64,000 bases of DNA, from assembly GCA_937872475.1 (NCBI GenBank), contig CALMSY010000017.1, forward strand, positions 62,001-126,000. The letters run 5' to 3'. The stretch is from 67-14 sp020438345. GTDB taxonomy: Bacteria > Actinomycetota > Thermoleophilia > Solirubrobacterales > 70-9. A program made the position numbers and the translations under genes. The notes beneath the pieces were generated by a model. It was not told the DNA's origin, searched no databases, and was given only the letters and a program-made list of their open reading frames with translations. Position 1 is the first letter of the stretch; each line of letters opens with the position of its first letter. Below, piece after piece: positions 8,431 through 16,091 of this stretch.

Positions 8431-9389
8431 TCGTATACCTCCCGGTACTTGCGAACCAGCCGGATCGCGAAAATGTTCATGATCAGGGTGAGCACGAAGA
8501 GAAGCGCTCCGACCGCGAAGATCGTGTCGTAGGTGATCGAGCCGGTTGAGATGTCGCCGGTTGCGGTCTGGGCGATGAACGCGGTCATCGTCAGAACCGA
8601 GGAACCGGGGTCAAAGGTCAAGTTGGGTGACGCGCCTGCTACGAGCAGGACAACCATCGTCTCGCCGACCGCGCGTGAACCGGCCAGGACGAGTGAAGCA
8701 ATGATGCCGGAGATCGCAGCCGGGAAAACGACTCTGGTCGCGACCTTCATCTTGGTGGAACCAAGCCCGTAGGCCGCTTCCCGAAGTCCGCCAGGCACAG
8801 CGCGCATCGCATCGTCGGAAATGGACGCGATTATCGGTACCAGCATCAGCCCGATTGCCAGGCCGGCCACGCCGGCGCTGAATGGAGGCACGTTCACCAT
8901 GAACGGGAAGACACCCTCGATCACCGGGCTTAGAAACACCAGCCCGAAAATGCCGATCGCGACGGTGGGGATGCCAGCCAGGACCTCAAGGACCGGCTTG
9001 ACTACCTTGCGTGCTTTCGGTGAGGCATATTCGCTCAGCCAGATCGCCGAGCCGAGTCCCATCGGGACGGCGAAAAGCATGCCCCAGAGACTTGTACTTA
9101 TCGTGCCGACCAGGATCGGCAGAACCCCGAATGCAGCCGGGGTGAAAGTCGGGGCCCATTCGGTCCCGAAGAGGAAGTCGGTAAAGCCGACCTCGCCGAA
9201 GAAATCCGCCGTCGGCAGAAGAAGCGAGATCACGATCGCGGTCGTCGTGATGACCGACAGGATCGCGCAAGAGGCGAGAAACCCCTTGATCAGCTTTTCC
9301 CCGTAGCGGGGAGACGAGGCTTCGAGCGAGGGGGGCGGTCTGTCCGCGCCCCCTCGCCCGAAGGCCCCGATTGTGTCCCGTGCTTCCAT
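8427..9389 (-). CDS. pstC: Phosphate ABC transporter permease PstC
   Basis: Integral membrane subunit, 320 residues, partner of PstA. A cytoplasmic N-terminus of about 35 residues precedes the first membrane helix (FLASCAILSVITTTAIVISL). The EAA-type loop DAMRAVPGGLREAAYGLGS and the segment LAGIPTVAIGIFGLVFL are typical of PstC. It starts 28 nt after pstS and overlaps pstA by 4 nt, so pstS, pstC, pstA, pstB and phoU form one unit in the usual order. Confidence 0.94.
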   Translation of the reverse strand: MEARDTIGAFGRGGADRPPPSLEASSPRYGEKLIKGFLASCAILSVITTTAIVISLLLPTADFFGEVGFTDFLFGTEWAPTFTPAAFGVLPILVGTISTSLWGMLFAVPMGLGSAIWLSEYASPKARKVVKPVLEVLAGIPTVAIGIFGLVFLSPVIEGVFPFMVNVPPFSAGVAGLAIGLMLVPIIASISDDAMRAVPGGLREAAYGLGSTKMKVATRVVFPAAISGIIASLVLAGSRAVGETMVVLLVAGASPNLTFDPGSSVLTMTAFIAQTATGDISTGSITYDTIFAVGALLFVLTLIMNIFAIRLVRKYREVYE

Positions 9390-9416
9390 GATTCCCTGAT
9401 CCGCAGGTCCGGAGAC

Positions 9417-10412
9417 CTAGGAGGAGGCTTCCTCGCCGCTTCCGGCCTTGGAGATCAGGTTGTCGACCTTGGTGGTTGACTCTTCCAGCTGCTCGTCGGT
9501 CAGACCGACGAAACCGAGTTGATCGGCGACCGTGTTCACGTTCTCGAGGTAGAACTTCATGAACGCATCGAACTCGGGCCGGGCCAGAGCTTCAGCCGAG
9601 GGGTAGATGAACAGCGGGCGGGCCAGCGGCGTGTAGGTTCCGTCCTGGACGGTCTCGGCCGACGGCGGCACGCAGCCGTTGCCGGAGTCGATCTCCATGC
9701 CGCGGATCTTGCCTTCGTTCTCCTTGAGGAAGGAGTAGCCGAAGTAGCCCATTCCACCCTCCGCCCCGGAGACACCGGTTACGGTCTGGTTGTCGTCTTC
9801 GCCGACGTTGTTGTAGTCCTTGCGCAGGTTGCCTTCTTCACCGTTGACTGCCTCGGTGAAGTACTCGAAGGTTCCTGAGTCGGTACCTGGTCCGAAGAGC
9901 GTGAGCTCGGCATCGAATGCCGGGTCCAGACCTTCAATTTCGTTCCAGTTCTTGATCTTCGAGTCGGCGTTCCAGATCGAGGAAAGCTGATCGATAGTCA
10001 GGCACTGGACGGGATTGTTCGGGTTGACCACGACCGAGAGTGCGTCGTTGGCAACCTGGACCTCTTCCCACTCAACTCCACCCTTCTTGCACATGGCGGT
10101 CTGCTCTTCGTCGATCGCCGATGATGCGTCGTTGGCATCGGTCTCGCCGGCGCAGAACTTCTCGAAGCCACCGCCGGTGCCGGAAGTACCAACCGTCACC
10201 TTGACGTCGGGATTCTCCTGCTGGAAGGATTCGGCAATCGCTTCGGTCAGCGGGGCAACGGTGCTGGAGCCGTCGATGCGGATGTTGCCGCTGACGTCAG
10301 CGGACGAACTGCTGCCGCTGTCGGATGAGTCGTCTCCACAGGCGGCGACACCGAGCGCAAGTACGCCGGTGGCGGCAATCGCGGCTAGAAATTTCAATTT
10401 GAAACTGGGCAC
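9417..10412 (-). CDS. pstS: Phosphate-binding lipoprotein PstS
   Basis: Extracytoplasmic phosphate receptor of the Pst importer. The GTG start at 10412 has a strong AAGGAGA site just upstream. A lipoprotein signal ends at LALGVAAC with lipidated Cys25, then a Ser/Asp-rich linker leads into the binding domain. Phosphate-site motifs are visible: IDGSSTVAPL, VGTSGTGGGFEKFC, DASSAI and GPGTDSGTFEYF. Length (331 residues) is typical. It is the first gene after the candidate Pho box region. Confidence 0.96.
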   Translation of the reverse strand: MPSFKLKFLAAIAATGVLALGVAACGDDSSDSGSSSSADVSGNIRIDGSSTVAPLTEAIAESFQQENPDVKVTVGTSGTGGGFEKFCAGETDANDASSAIDEEQTAMCKKGGVEWEEVQVANDALSVVVNPNNPVQCLTIDQLSSIWNADSKIKNWNEIEGLDPAFDAELTLFGPGTDSGTFEYFTEAVNGEEGNLRKDYNNVGEDDNQTVTGVSGAEGGMGYFGYSFLKENEGKIRGMEIDSGNGCVPPSAETVQDGTYTPLARPLFIYPSAEALARPEFDAFMKFYLENVNTVADQLGFVGLTDEQLEESTTKVDNLISKAGSGEEASS

Positions 10413-10497
10413 TAAGTCTCCTTTGAGGGGTTCTTGTCTTTCGGAGACGAGGTTCGCAAGGGTGAAATGCCCAGTTGTTACGTAGCTGTATTCAACC

Positions 10498-10536
10498 TGT
10501 GAAAGAAATGTGAAAAACCATCAACAGGATGTGAAA
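10498..10536 (-). promoter_or_regulatory. Candidate Pho box upstream of pstS
   Basis: On the + strand TGTGAAA occurs at 10498-10504, 10509-10515 and 10530-10536 (TTTCACA on the pstS-sense strand). The first two copies are exactly 11 bp apart. The third is 21 bp further on, near a second helical-turn multiple. Direct repeats at 11-bp spacing are the established binding mode of PhoB/PhoP-type OmpR-family regulators, and such a regulator is encoded next door. The consensus differs from the E. coli one, so assignment rests on spacing and context. Confidence 0.6.
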
Positions 10537-10583
10537 GGCCCCCTTGGGGGTCAATCACTCGAGGGCAAGGCCAGGGAGTGACG

Positions 10584-11384
10584 CTAGGACGAAGCGGAGG
10601 GAACCGCTTCAGCGGAATCCTCGGTGTGGCCTCGTTCCGGGCCGCCCTTGTCCGAAGCAACTTCATGCTCCGGAACCGACGCCTCGGCCGCAAAGCGGTA
10701 TCCGACGCCGAAGTGTGTGTGGATGTAAGAGAAGCCGGGGGAGTTCCGCTCGAGTTTGTGGCGGAGCTTGCGGATGAAGACGTCAACCGAACGGTCGCCA
10801 TGAGCCATCGCGTAGCCCCATACCCGCTGGTAGATGACCTCGCGATCGAGGACCTTGCCCTCGTTCTGGCCGAGCAGGTGGATCAGCTCGAACTCCCGGC
10901 GCGTCAGATCAAGGCTGCGGCCCGAGACGAAGCCCTGGTACTGGTCGGGACGGATCTCGATTTCGCCGAAAACCAGTGGGCCCGTTTCCTGTTTGTCCGA
11001 ATGGCGGCGGCGACGACGGGCGACGGCCTCGATCCGGGCGATTACCTCTTCCGGATGGCAGGGCTTGTTGATCCAGTCATCGGCGCCGATCCGCAGACCG
11101 CGGACCCGGTGGGACACCGTTGCCCCGTTGGCACAGACGATCACTCCGAGATCGGGGAGCAGACCGCAGATCCGCTCCAGGTACTCCCAGCCTTCTTCGC
11201 CCATGACCGCAGGGTCAAAAAGAACGGCGTTGATCTTCATCGCGATCAACTCTTCCGGCGGCACGGCTGATGCCAGCACACGGTATTGCCAGCCGGCCGA
11301 GTCCATGCGATTGGAGAGAACCCGGATGAAACCGGAATCGGTGTCAATCACCGCGACGCGAAGGGGTGCCCTGCCGGAACTCAT
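10584..11384 (-). CDS. OmpR/PhoB-family response regulator
   Basis: DNA-binding two-component response regulator, 266 residues, likely controller of the phosphate block. Receiver residues are D14/D16 (IDTDSG), phospho-acceptor D57 (VLFDPAV) and K107 (WINKPC). The conserved Thr/Ser of the fourth strand appears to be Cys84 (VIVCANG), which is unusual. A winged-helix domain of the OmpR type follows (residues about 145-235: LTRREFELIHLLGQNEG, GDRSVDVFIRKLRHKLE, THFGVGYRF), then a 30-residue acidic tail. No histidine kinase gene is adjacent or elsewhere in the window. It lies upstream of pstS on the same strand, with 171 nt between them. Calling it PhoB/PhoP is contextual. Confidence 0.88.
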   Translation of the reverse strand: MSSGRAPLRVAVIDTDSGFIRVLSNRMDSAGWQYRVLASAVPPEELIAMKINAVLFDPAVMGEEGWEYLERICGLLPDLGVIVCANGATVSHRVRGLRIGADDWINKPCHPEEVIARIEAVARRRRRHSDKQETGPLVFGEIEIRPDQYQGFVSGRSLDLTRREFELIHLLGQNEGKVLDREVIYQRVWGYAMAHGDRSVDVFIRKLRHKLERNSPGFSYIHTHFGVGYRFAAEASVPEHEVASDKGGPERGHTEDSAEAVPSASS

Positions 11385-11606
11385 TTTGACCTTTCAATCA
11401 TCTGGGAAAAGTGTAGGGGGTCCCCTGACGGAAAGTCCCATCAGAGAGCGAAATTTCACATCTGAATAACAAGTCGCTCCGGTCTTCGCCGACCCTCCGG
11501 TAGCCAGCGGACCCTTCCCGGCGGTTCCTTGAGTCTGCGGGAGGGCAGATCCCTACTGAGGGCCGGGGCAGTCCGACCCTCCTGCGGATGTTGTAGGTTT
11601 CTCGGC

Positions 11607-11855
11607 GTGAACCGTGTTCGTAGCTCAATGGTCGCTGTCCTCGCCACGCTCTTCGTGCTGGTGGCCCCGGCCTATGCCCTGGCCGCCGACGGTCTCGGTA
11701 CCGCCGGTCGGGTAGATGACCGTTACATAACCTTTTTCTGCTTCGGCGTGATCGCTTTCTTCGCGATCCTCGTCACCGTGCTTTCGCTGATCCAGGGTCG
11801 GCTCGAGGCAAAGAAGGACCAGCGTCGGCACGACCTGGACCGCTTCAACTCGTAG
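11607..11855 (+). CDS. Small membrane protein of unknown function
   Basis: An 82-residue protein if started at the GTG at 11607. An N-terminal hydrophobic segment ending in APAYALAAD looks like a signal peptide or first helix. A second membrane span (YITFFCFGVIAFFAILVTVLSLI) follows, then a short charged tail (GRLEAKKDQRRHDLDRF). It is divergent from the response regulator and convergent with the HDAC-like gene. Codon usage matches its neighbours. I do not recognise a family. Upstream in-frame starts add a Cys/Arg-rich stretch that does not look coding. Confidence 0.6.
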   Translation: MNRVRSSMVAVLATLFVLVAPAYALAADGLGTAGRVDDRYITFFCFGVIAFFAILVTVLSLIQGRLEAKKDQRRHDLDRFNS

Positions 11856-11870
11856 GCATCCCGCTCAGGC

Positions 11871-12914
11871 TCAAAGGTGCCAGTACCGGGACTGGATCCT
11901 CCTGATCTGCCCCAGCCTTTCGACCCAGCCAGGGTCGCCGGCATCCGGCGCGGGGACATCGCCTGAAAGATCCGGCGCGAATCCGCCGATACCTGCGTAG
12001 ATCGCATGGTCAAGCAAAGGCAGCGTCAGCGGGTTGTAACCACCTTCGTGAAGCGCGGCCAGACCAATGCCCCGCCGTTCCGCGAACCTGGCTGAAGCCT
12101 CGGCCAGCGCGTGATACCCGGCCGCGGTCAGGTTCTGGTTCGCCAGCTGGTCCGCGACGTGACCGTCCTGTCCGGCGGAGATGATCAGAAGACCAGGGTC
12201 GAACTGTTCGAGGATCGGTCCGGCTATTGCGTTGAACCCCTCCAGGTGCTCAATGTCTCCGGAGCCAGGCGGCATCGGCAGGTTGACCGTGAAACCCCGG
12301 CCCTCGCCGGCGCCGCTCTCATCCAGCCAGCCACTGCCCGGGTAGAGAGGCCATTGGTGGAAAGAAATGAACAGGACCGACGGATCTTCGTAAAGGATGT
12401 CCTGGGTCCCGTTGCCATGATGAACATCCCAGTCAAGGACAGCGACCCGGTCGATCCCGAGCACCTCCCTCGCGTACCGGGCGGCAATCGCGGCATTACT
12501 GAACAGACAGAAACCCATTGCCCGGTCCGAGGTCGCATGATGGCCCGGCGGCCGGACGATGGCGAATGCGCTGCTCAGATCGCCGCCCGGATCGGTGACT
12601 GCGTCGACCGCGACCAGGGAAGCTCCGGCTGCGCGAAGAGCAACCCGAAAGCTCTCTGGGGAAACAACCGTGTCTCCATCCAGCCAGGTCGGCCCGTTCC
12701 CGGCCGCGACGCGGACATTCTCGACATGCGATTCCGCATGAGCGCGGAGCAGATCCTCGACCGAAGCCTCGCGTGACTCGAAGACCGGCAGCGTCCGGCT
12801 CCTGCTGTCTCCGGTCAGCCGTTCCAGTACGGGGGGGAAACGGCTTGCATTCTCCGGGTGGTTGCCAGTCTCGTGAAGGCCCTGCTCCCGGAGAATGACC
12901 AGGCCGGTTTTCAT
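11871..12914 (-). CDS. Histone-deacetylase-superfamily amidohydrolase (AcuC/HDAC-like)
   Basis: A zinc-dependent deacetylase-fold protein of 347 residues. All class hallmarks are visible: HPENASRFPPVLERL near the N-terminus, RPPGHHAT (catalytic His pair), the zinc ligands in VLDWDVHHGNGTQDI, and ISAGQDGHVADQL. Bacterial relatives include AcuC and acetylpolyamine amidohydrolases, and the exact substrate cannot be read from sequence. The ATG overlaps the HD hydrolase stop by 4 nt, so it is the last gene of a coupled trio (Ppx-like, HD, HDAC). A link to removing acetyl groups from protein or small-molecule amines is family knowledge, not shown here. Confidence 0.9.
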   Translation of the reverse strand: MKTGLVILREQGLHETGNHPENASRFPPVLERLTGDSRSRTLPVFESREASVEDLLRAHAESHVENVRVAAGNGPTWLDGDTVVSPESFRVALRAAGASLVAVDAVTDPGGDLSSAFAIVRPPGHHATSDRAMGFCLFSNAAIAARYAREVLGIDRVAVLDWDVHHGNGTQDILYEDPSVLFISFHQWPLYPGSGWLDESGAGEGRGFTVNLPMPPGSGDIEHLEGFNAIAGPILEQFDPGLLIISAGQDGHVADQLANQNLTAAGYHALAEASARFAERRGIGLAALHEGGYNPLTLPLLDHAIYAGIGGFAPDLSGDVPAPDAGDPGWVERLGQIRRIQSRYWHL

Positions 12915-13792
12915 GCGCCGAGACGAAACCCTGAAAGCAGCCGTTTCTCGCTCTCGCCACCGACTTCGGCCACGACTTCAATGTGATCGGCCAAAGGTGT
13001 GTCGCGGATCTTGGTCGCAAGCAGGTCATCGACCTGGAAGATTCCAGCCGAATTGTTCAGTTCAATGTCGAGCCGGACCGCACGGTTTTCACCGGCCGAG
13101 ATCCGGACCCGGTCGATAGCAGCGGCCGAGATCGAATGGATGCCCTCCTGCCCAGCCTCGAGGGGCACCCGGGTGCGGCCCTCCGCCATGTCGAGCGCAT
13201 CGGCGACCCTCACGATCCCGGCTTCGACCGTATACGGCTGTCCCCTTCGACGATGGCCGATGATGGCATGGAGAACTTCGGCCATCACGATCGACCTGGC
13301 CGGTTCCGTGTAAATCCCGTCAAGCAGCCTGGGCAGGGCTTCGCGGGCGAGAAACAGGCTGTACTCCTCATGGTCGGCCCGATGGATCGACATGCCGACA
13401 TCATGGAGCAGAGCCCCTCCCGCGACGACTACTTCGACATCCTTCTGACTCATTCCGTGGTCTGTGACCATCGCCCCCTTCACCCCGCCCTTGTCAAGGA
13501 GCCGGGCAAGCCTCAGCGCGATGTTGAGCACAATCTGCATGTGAACCCAGGAGTGGTCCGACATCCCGAGCCTCTCGGCATGAACCTGCGCCATATACCA
13601 CCAGGTGCGGATCTCGTCGTCCTGGTTGACGTTCGCGAGGAACTGCTCGAGTTTCCGGTTGCCCCGGGTCGGCGCTTTGACGCTGACCGACTGGATGCCC
13701 TCCCGGCTGTGCATCGTCGGTGACTCGTCCCCGGGCGGCGGAAAGCCAGCCTCGAAGTCATCAACCTTCTTTGAATCGGGCGACTGACTCAA
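12911..13792 (-). CDS. HD-domain phosphohydrolase
   Basis: A 293-residue protein with a metal-dependent HD domain in its centre: SDHSWVHMQIVLNIALRLARLL, then the HD dyad in GALLHDVGMSIHR, a further His in AIIGHRRR, and the distal Asp in VRVADALDMAEG. HD proteins are usually nucleotidases or phosphodiesterases, and the substrate here is unknown. The C-terminal 90 residues (RVRISAGENRAVRLDIELNN and onward) look like a small beta-rich domain. It overlaps both neighbours by 4 nt: the degenerate Ppx-like gene upstream and the HDAC gene downstream. Full-length Ppx enzymes in proteobacteria carry an HD-like domain in the same chain, so the pair resembles a split version of that arrangement. Confidence 0.85.
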   Translation of the reverse strand: MSQSPDSKKVDDFEAGFPPPGDESPTMHSREGIQSVSVKAPTRGNRKLEQFLANVNQDDEIRTWWYMAQVHAERLGMSDHSWVHMQIVLNIALRLARLLDKGGVKGAMVTDHGMSQKDVEVVVAGGALLHDVGMSIHRADHEEYSLFLAREALPRLLDGIYTEPARSIVMAEVLHAIIGHRRRGQPYTVEAGIVRVADALDMAEGRTRVPLEAGQEGIHSISAAAIDRVRISAGENRAVRLDIELNNSAGIFQVDDLLATKIRDTPLADHIEVVAEVGGESEKRLLSGFRLGA

Positions 13793-14658
13793 ACCTGTCC
13801 CTGACCGGCCAGGCTGCCGTCCCGCTCGGCCAGCCAGTGGCGGCTGGCAGCGAGGTCAGCCAGGGCCGGCTCGACCTCGGCACCAAGCCCTTCGGCAAGT
13901 GCGGCATGGCCGACGATGATTCCGGGCAGATACCTGGCAAGAGAAGGTTCGGTACCGAACCACGCGGAGATGTCCTCGCTGGTCTGGCCGAGAATTGCGT
14001 TGAGACCCTTTCGGGCATCCTCCGGGCCGATCTTGGGTCCGCAGAGCCGTTCGACCACGGTGGCGAGCGGCGACACCACCAACACGCGATCCGTTGCCGG
14101 CGGGCACATTGACGCGATTCCCCTCGATGCACCGGTGACCGCCGCCTCGATCTGGCCCGGGCGGGGCGGATCCTGGAATCTGGCCTTGCTGGTCATGGTC
14201 GAAGAACCGACCGGGCGGGAACCAATCCAGTCCGGCATCCGGCCCGGCATGCCCGACGCGAATCCGATCGCTGTCTCGCCGATGGCCGCGACCGAAACAG
14301 AATCCTGCAGGGCGTCACCGGCGGGCACCGTAGCGCCCAGAAAACTGGCAGCCACCCAGTCCCGTTTGCTCGGGATTCGAATCGGCCCGCTTCCCATCGC
14401 GCCGGTGACACGGTCGAGCAGCCGAACCAGCCGCGAACCCCTCAGGGCCGGGGCCGCCAGCACTTCGATCTTTTCCGCGCCCATATCGCGGGAGTTCTCG
14501 ATCTCGGCCATAAGCAGCGCGCTCAGCCGTTCGAGAGCCTCCACCCCGGCGGTGATTCCATGGCTACGGTCGAGAATCCTGGTCGCCGAATCCGGTGAAA
14601 CGCGCGACAGTACCGTGCGGGTTGACCGAAGAGATATTTCAATTGCCCCCAGAATCAA
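13789..14658 (-). CDS. Degenerate Ppx/GppA-like ASKHA protein, probably catalytically inactive
   Basis: A 289-residue protein that aligns by eye with the true Ppx at 4840-5748: AIEISLRSTRTVLSR for AIDIGSNTTRILVAE, MGAEKIEVLAAPALRG for LGAEGFRAVATAAVRD, AASFLGATVPAG for RLAFLGATKALG, and VAAIGETAIGFA for VVDVGGGSTEII. The residues that make Ppx work are lost: the IGSN phosphate loop is ISLR, the catalytic Glu region is replaced, and GGGSTE is absent. The frame is long, clean and coupled to the HD gene by a 4-nt overlap, so it is a maintained protein and not a decaying pseudogene. A regulatory or ligand-sensing role is plausible but only inferred. Confidence 0.7.
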   Translation of the reverse strand: MILGAIEISLRSTRTVLSRVSPDSATRILDRSHGITAGVEALERLSALLMAEIENSRDMGAEKIEVLAAPALRGSRLVRLLDRVTGAMGSGPIRIPSKRDWVAASFLGATVPAGDALQDSVSVAAIGETAIGFASGMPGRMPDWIGSRPVGSSTMTSKARFQDPPRPGQIEAAVTGASRGIASMCPPATDRVLVVSPLATVVERLCGPKIGPEDARKGLNAILGQTSEDISAWFGTEPSLARYLPGIIVGHAALAEGLGAEVEPALADLAASRHWLAERDGSLAGQGQV

Positions 14659-14718
14659 GACGCAGACAATCCTAGTTCAGGCAAGCCCGGAGTCAAAATT
14701 CAACTTTCGGTCAGAAAC

Positions 14719-15252
14719 TCACTGGCCGCAGACAGGCCACTGGCCGGGGCCGGACCGCTCGTAAAGCAATGCTGCCCGGTAGTCCTGCTCGGCCTCAGGT
14801 GCCTCGGAAGGCAAACCCTTGCCGCCCACCGACTCCCAGGTATCGGGATGGAACTGGTACTTGCCGTGGTAGAGCCCGTTCGAAGAGACGATATTCGGGT
14901 CACCGCCGGATTCACAGTCGGCGATCGCCTCGAGAGTTTCGGGAGTCACCGATCCGGGAAGGTCATCGAATTTCTCCTTGAGTTCCCGCTCCTCTTTCTT
15001 CTTCTCCAGCCTGGCATCAAGTTTCGCCTGCGCTTTCGCGGCCTCTACCGAAGCGAGGTAGGTCTGATGAGCATCAATCAGCGATCCGAGCTGAAAGACA
15101 ACACCCTCCGGGGTTTCCGAAGTGATTGCGGCGGTTGCTACCGCCGGGCCGGTTACTGCGCTGCTTTCCGAATCACGGTCGATAAGCAGGTTCCCGGCGA
15201 TAATCAAAGCCGCTATCGCTGTGAGGATTATCAGTGAATTACGTGTTGTCAA
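14719..15252 (-). CDS. Rpf-like transglycosylase / resuscitation-promoting factor domain protein
   Basis: A 177-residue exported or membrane-anchored protein. It has an N-terminal hydrophobic segment (SLIILTAIAALIIAGNLLI), a charged coiled linker (AKAQAKLDARLEKKKEER), then a C-terminal Rpf/lysozyme-like core: IADCESGGDP carrying the expected catalytic Glu, NGLYHGKYQFHPDTWESVGG, and the closing AALLYERSGPGQWPVCG with the paired Cys. Rpf domains cleave peptidoglycan and promote regrowth of resting cells in actinobacteria. The start codon reads TTG and the ribosome site is weak. It sits just upstream of the Ppx-like/HD/HDAC trio on the same strand, 60 nt away. Confidence 0.88.
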   Translation of the reverse strand: MTTRNSLIILTAIAALIIAGNLLIDRDSESSAVTGPAVATAAITSETPEGVVFQLGSLIDAHQTYLASVEAAKAQAKLDARLEKKKEERELKEKFDDLPGSVTPETLEAIADCESGGDPNIVSSNGLYHGKYQFHPDTWESVGGKGLPSEAPEAEQDYRAALLYERSGPGQWPVCGQ

Positions 15253-15280
15253 AATCTGGAATGCGGGAGTTCTCGACGAT

Positions 15281-16087
15281 TTGTTAGCAAATACTCATAC
15301 CAAAGCCCGTCGGATACCGCTTTCCGGCTGGCAACTTCTTCGCGAAGGCTTTCCTGACCAGCCGGAGGTCGGCCCCTCCCTTTCCCGGGTCCTGCTCGAC
15401 CAGGTTTCCCGTGGTGAGCGGCCCGCGACAGTCAGGTTGAGCCGGCCGGGCAGAGTTGTCGCGTTCGGGCGTCGGGATGTTGTCTCCCCCGGATACCCGG
15501 AGGCCGTCGCGGCGGCCGGCCGAAAGGGCTTTCCGGGGATGGAAAGACTGGCCGGCGGCCGCGCGGCCGCTTTCAGTGAAGGGGCGCTCAGCCTGACCTT
15601 CACGCTGCCTGACCCGCAACCGGCAAAGCGGACCGGCCTGCGATTCGCCGAACTGACCAGTCTGGTCAGGGAGGCACTCTCGATGCTTGGCGTTGACGCC
15701 CGGATCGGACCGGTCCCTGACGAATACTGTCCGGGAGAGTTCAGCCTCAACGCCCGCGGCGTCACGAAGCTGGCCGGGGTCGGACAACGGATGATCCAGG
15801 GTGCGGCACATGTGGGATTCGTGATCGTGGTGTCCGGCGCCGGACTTATCGCAGACACACTCGAACCTGTATACGCATCACTCGGAATCGATTACAGCCG
15901 GGAAAGTGTGGGCTGTATCCAGGATGAGGTCCCCTCGGCCGACCGGCACCAGGTCGAAGAGGCCTTGCTGGACAGGATCAGTCGCAATGCTCCGCTCGAG
16001 CCGGTGACGCTGGACCCGGTGACCCTTGAAACGGCCCGGTCGAAAGCAAGCCGATTTCGTTCTGAACCCGATCCGGGGCTAGTCTGA
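15281..16087 (+). CDS. Lipoate-protein ligase A / octanoyltransferase-like protein
   Basis: A BPL/LplA-fold protein of about 268 residues. It begins with GWQLLREGFPDQPEVGPSLS, then RVVAFGRRDVVSPGYPEAV. The substrate-site stretch GMERLAGGRAAAFSEGALSLTF corresponds to the RRxxGGxxVyHd motif of the family, and EFSLNARGVTKLAGVGQRMIQGAAHVG (in two parts here) corresponds to the region with the conserved lysine K in GVTKLAGVGQR. The usual R-R-x-x-G-G is R-L-A-G-G-R and the following His is missing. Function is likely attachment or transfer of a lipoyl-type group, but the exact acyl substrate is uncertain. I choose TTG at 15281 (GGGAG upstream), since longer starts would run into the divergent Rpf gene. 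Confidence 0.75.
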   Translation: MLANTHTKARRIPLSGWQLLREGFPDQPEVGPSLSRVLLDQVSRGERPATVRLSRPGRVVAFGRRDVVSPGYPEAVAAAGRKGFPGMERLAGGRAAAFSEGALSLTFTLPDPQPAKRTGLRFAELTSLVREALSMLGVDARIGPVPDEYCPGEFSLNARGVTKLAGVGQRMIQGAAHVGFVIVVSGAGLIADTLEPVYASLGIDYSRESVGCIQDEVPSADRHQVEEALLDRISRNAPLEPVTLDPVTLETARSKASRFRSEPDPGLV

Positions 16088-16091
16088 TCCC

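Noticed and set aside
10537..10552. GGCCCCCTTGGGGGTC as terminator of the response-regulator gene
   Set aside because: The perfect stem leaves a two-base loop, and the T-run is only three bases. It may contribute but is too weak to list.
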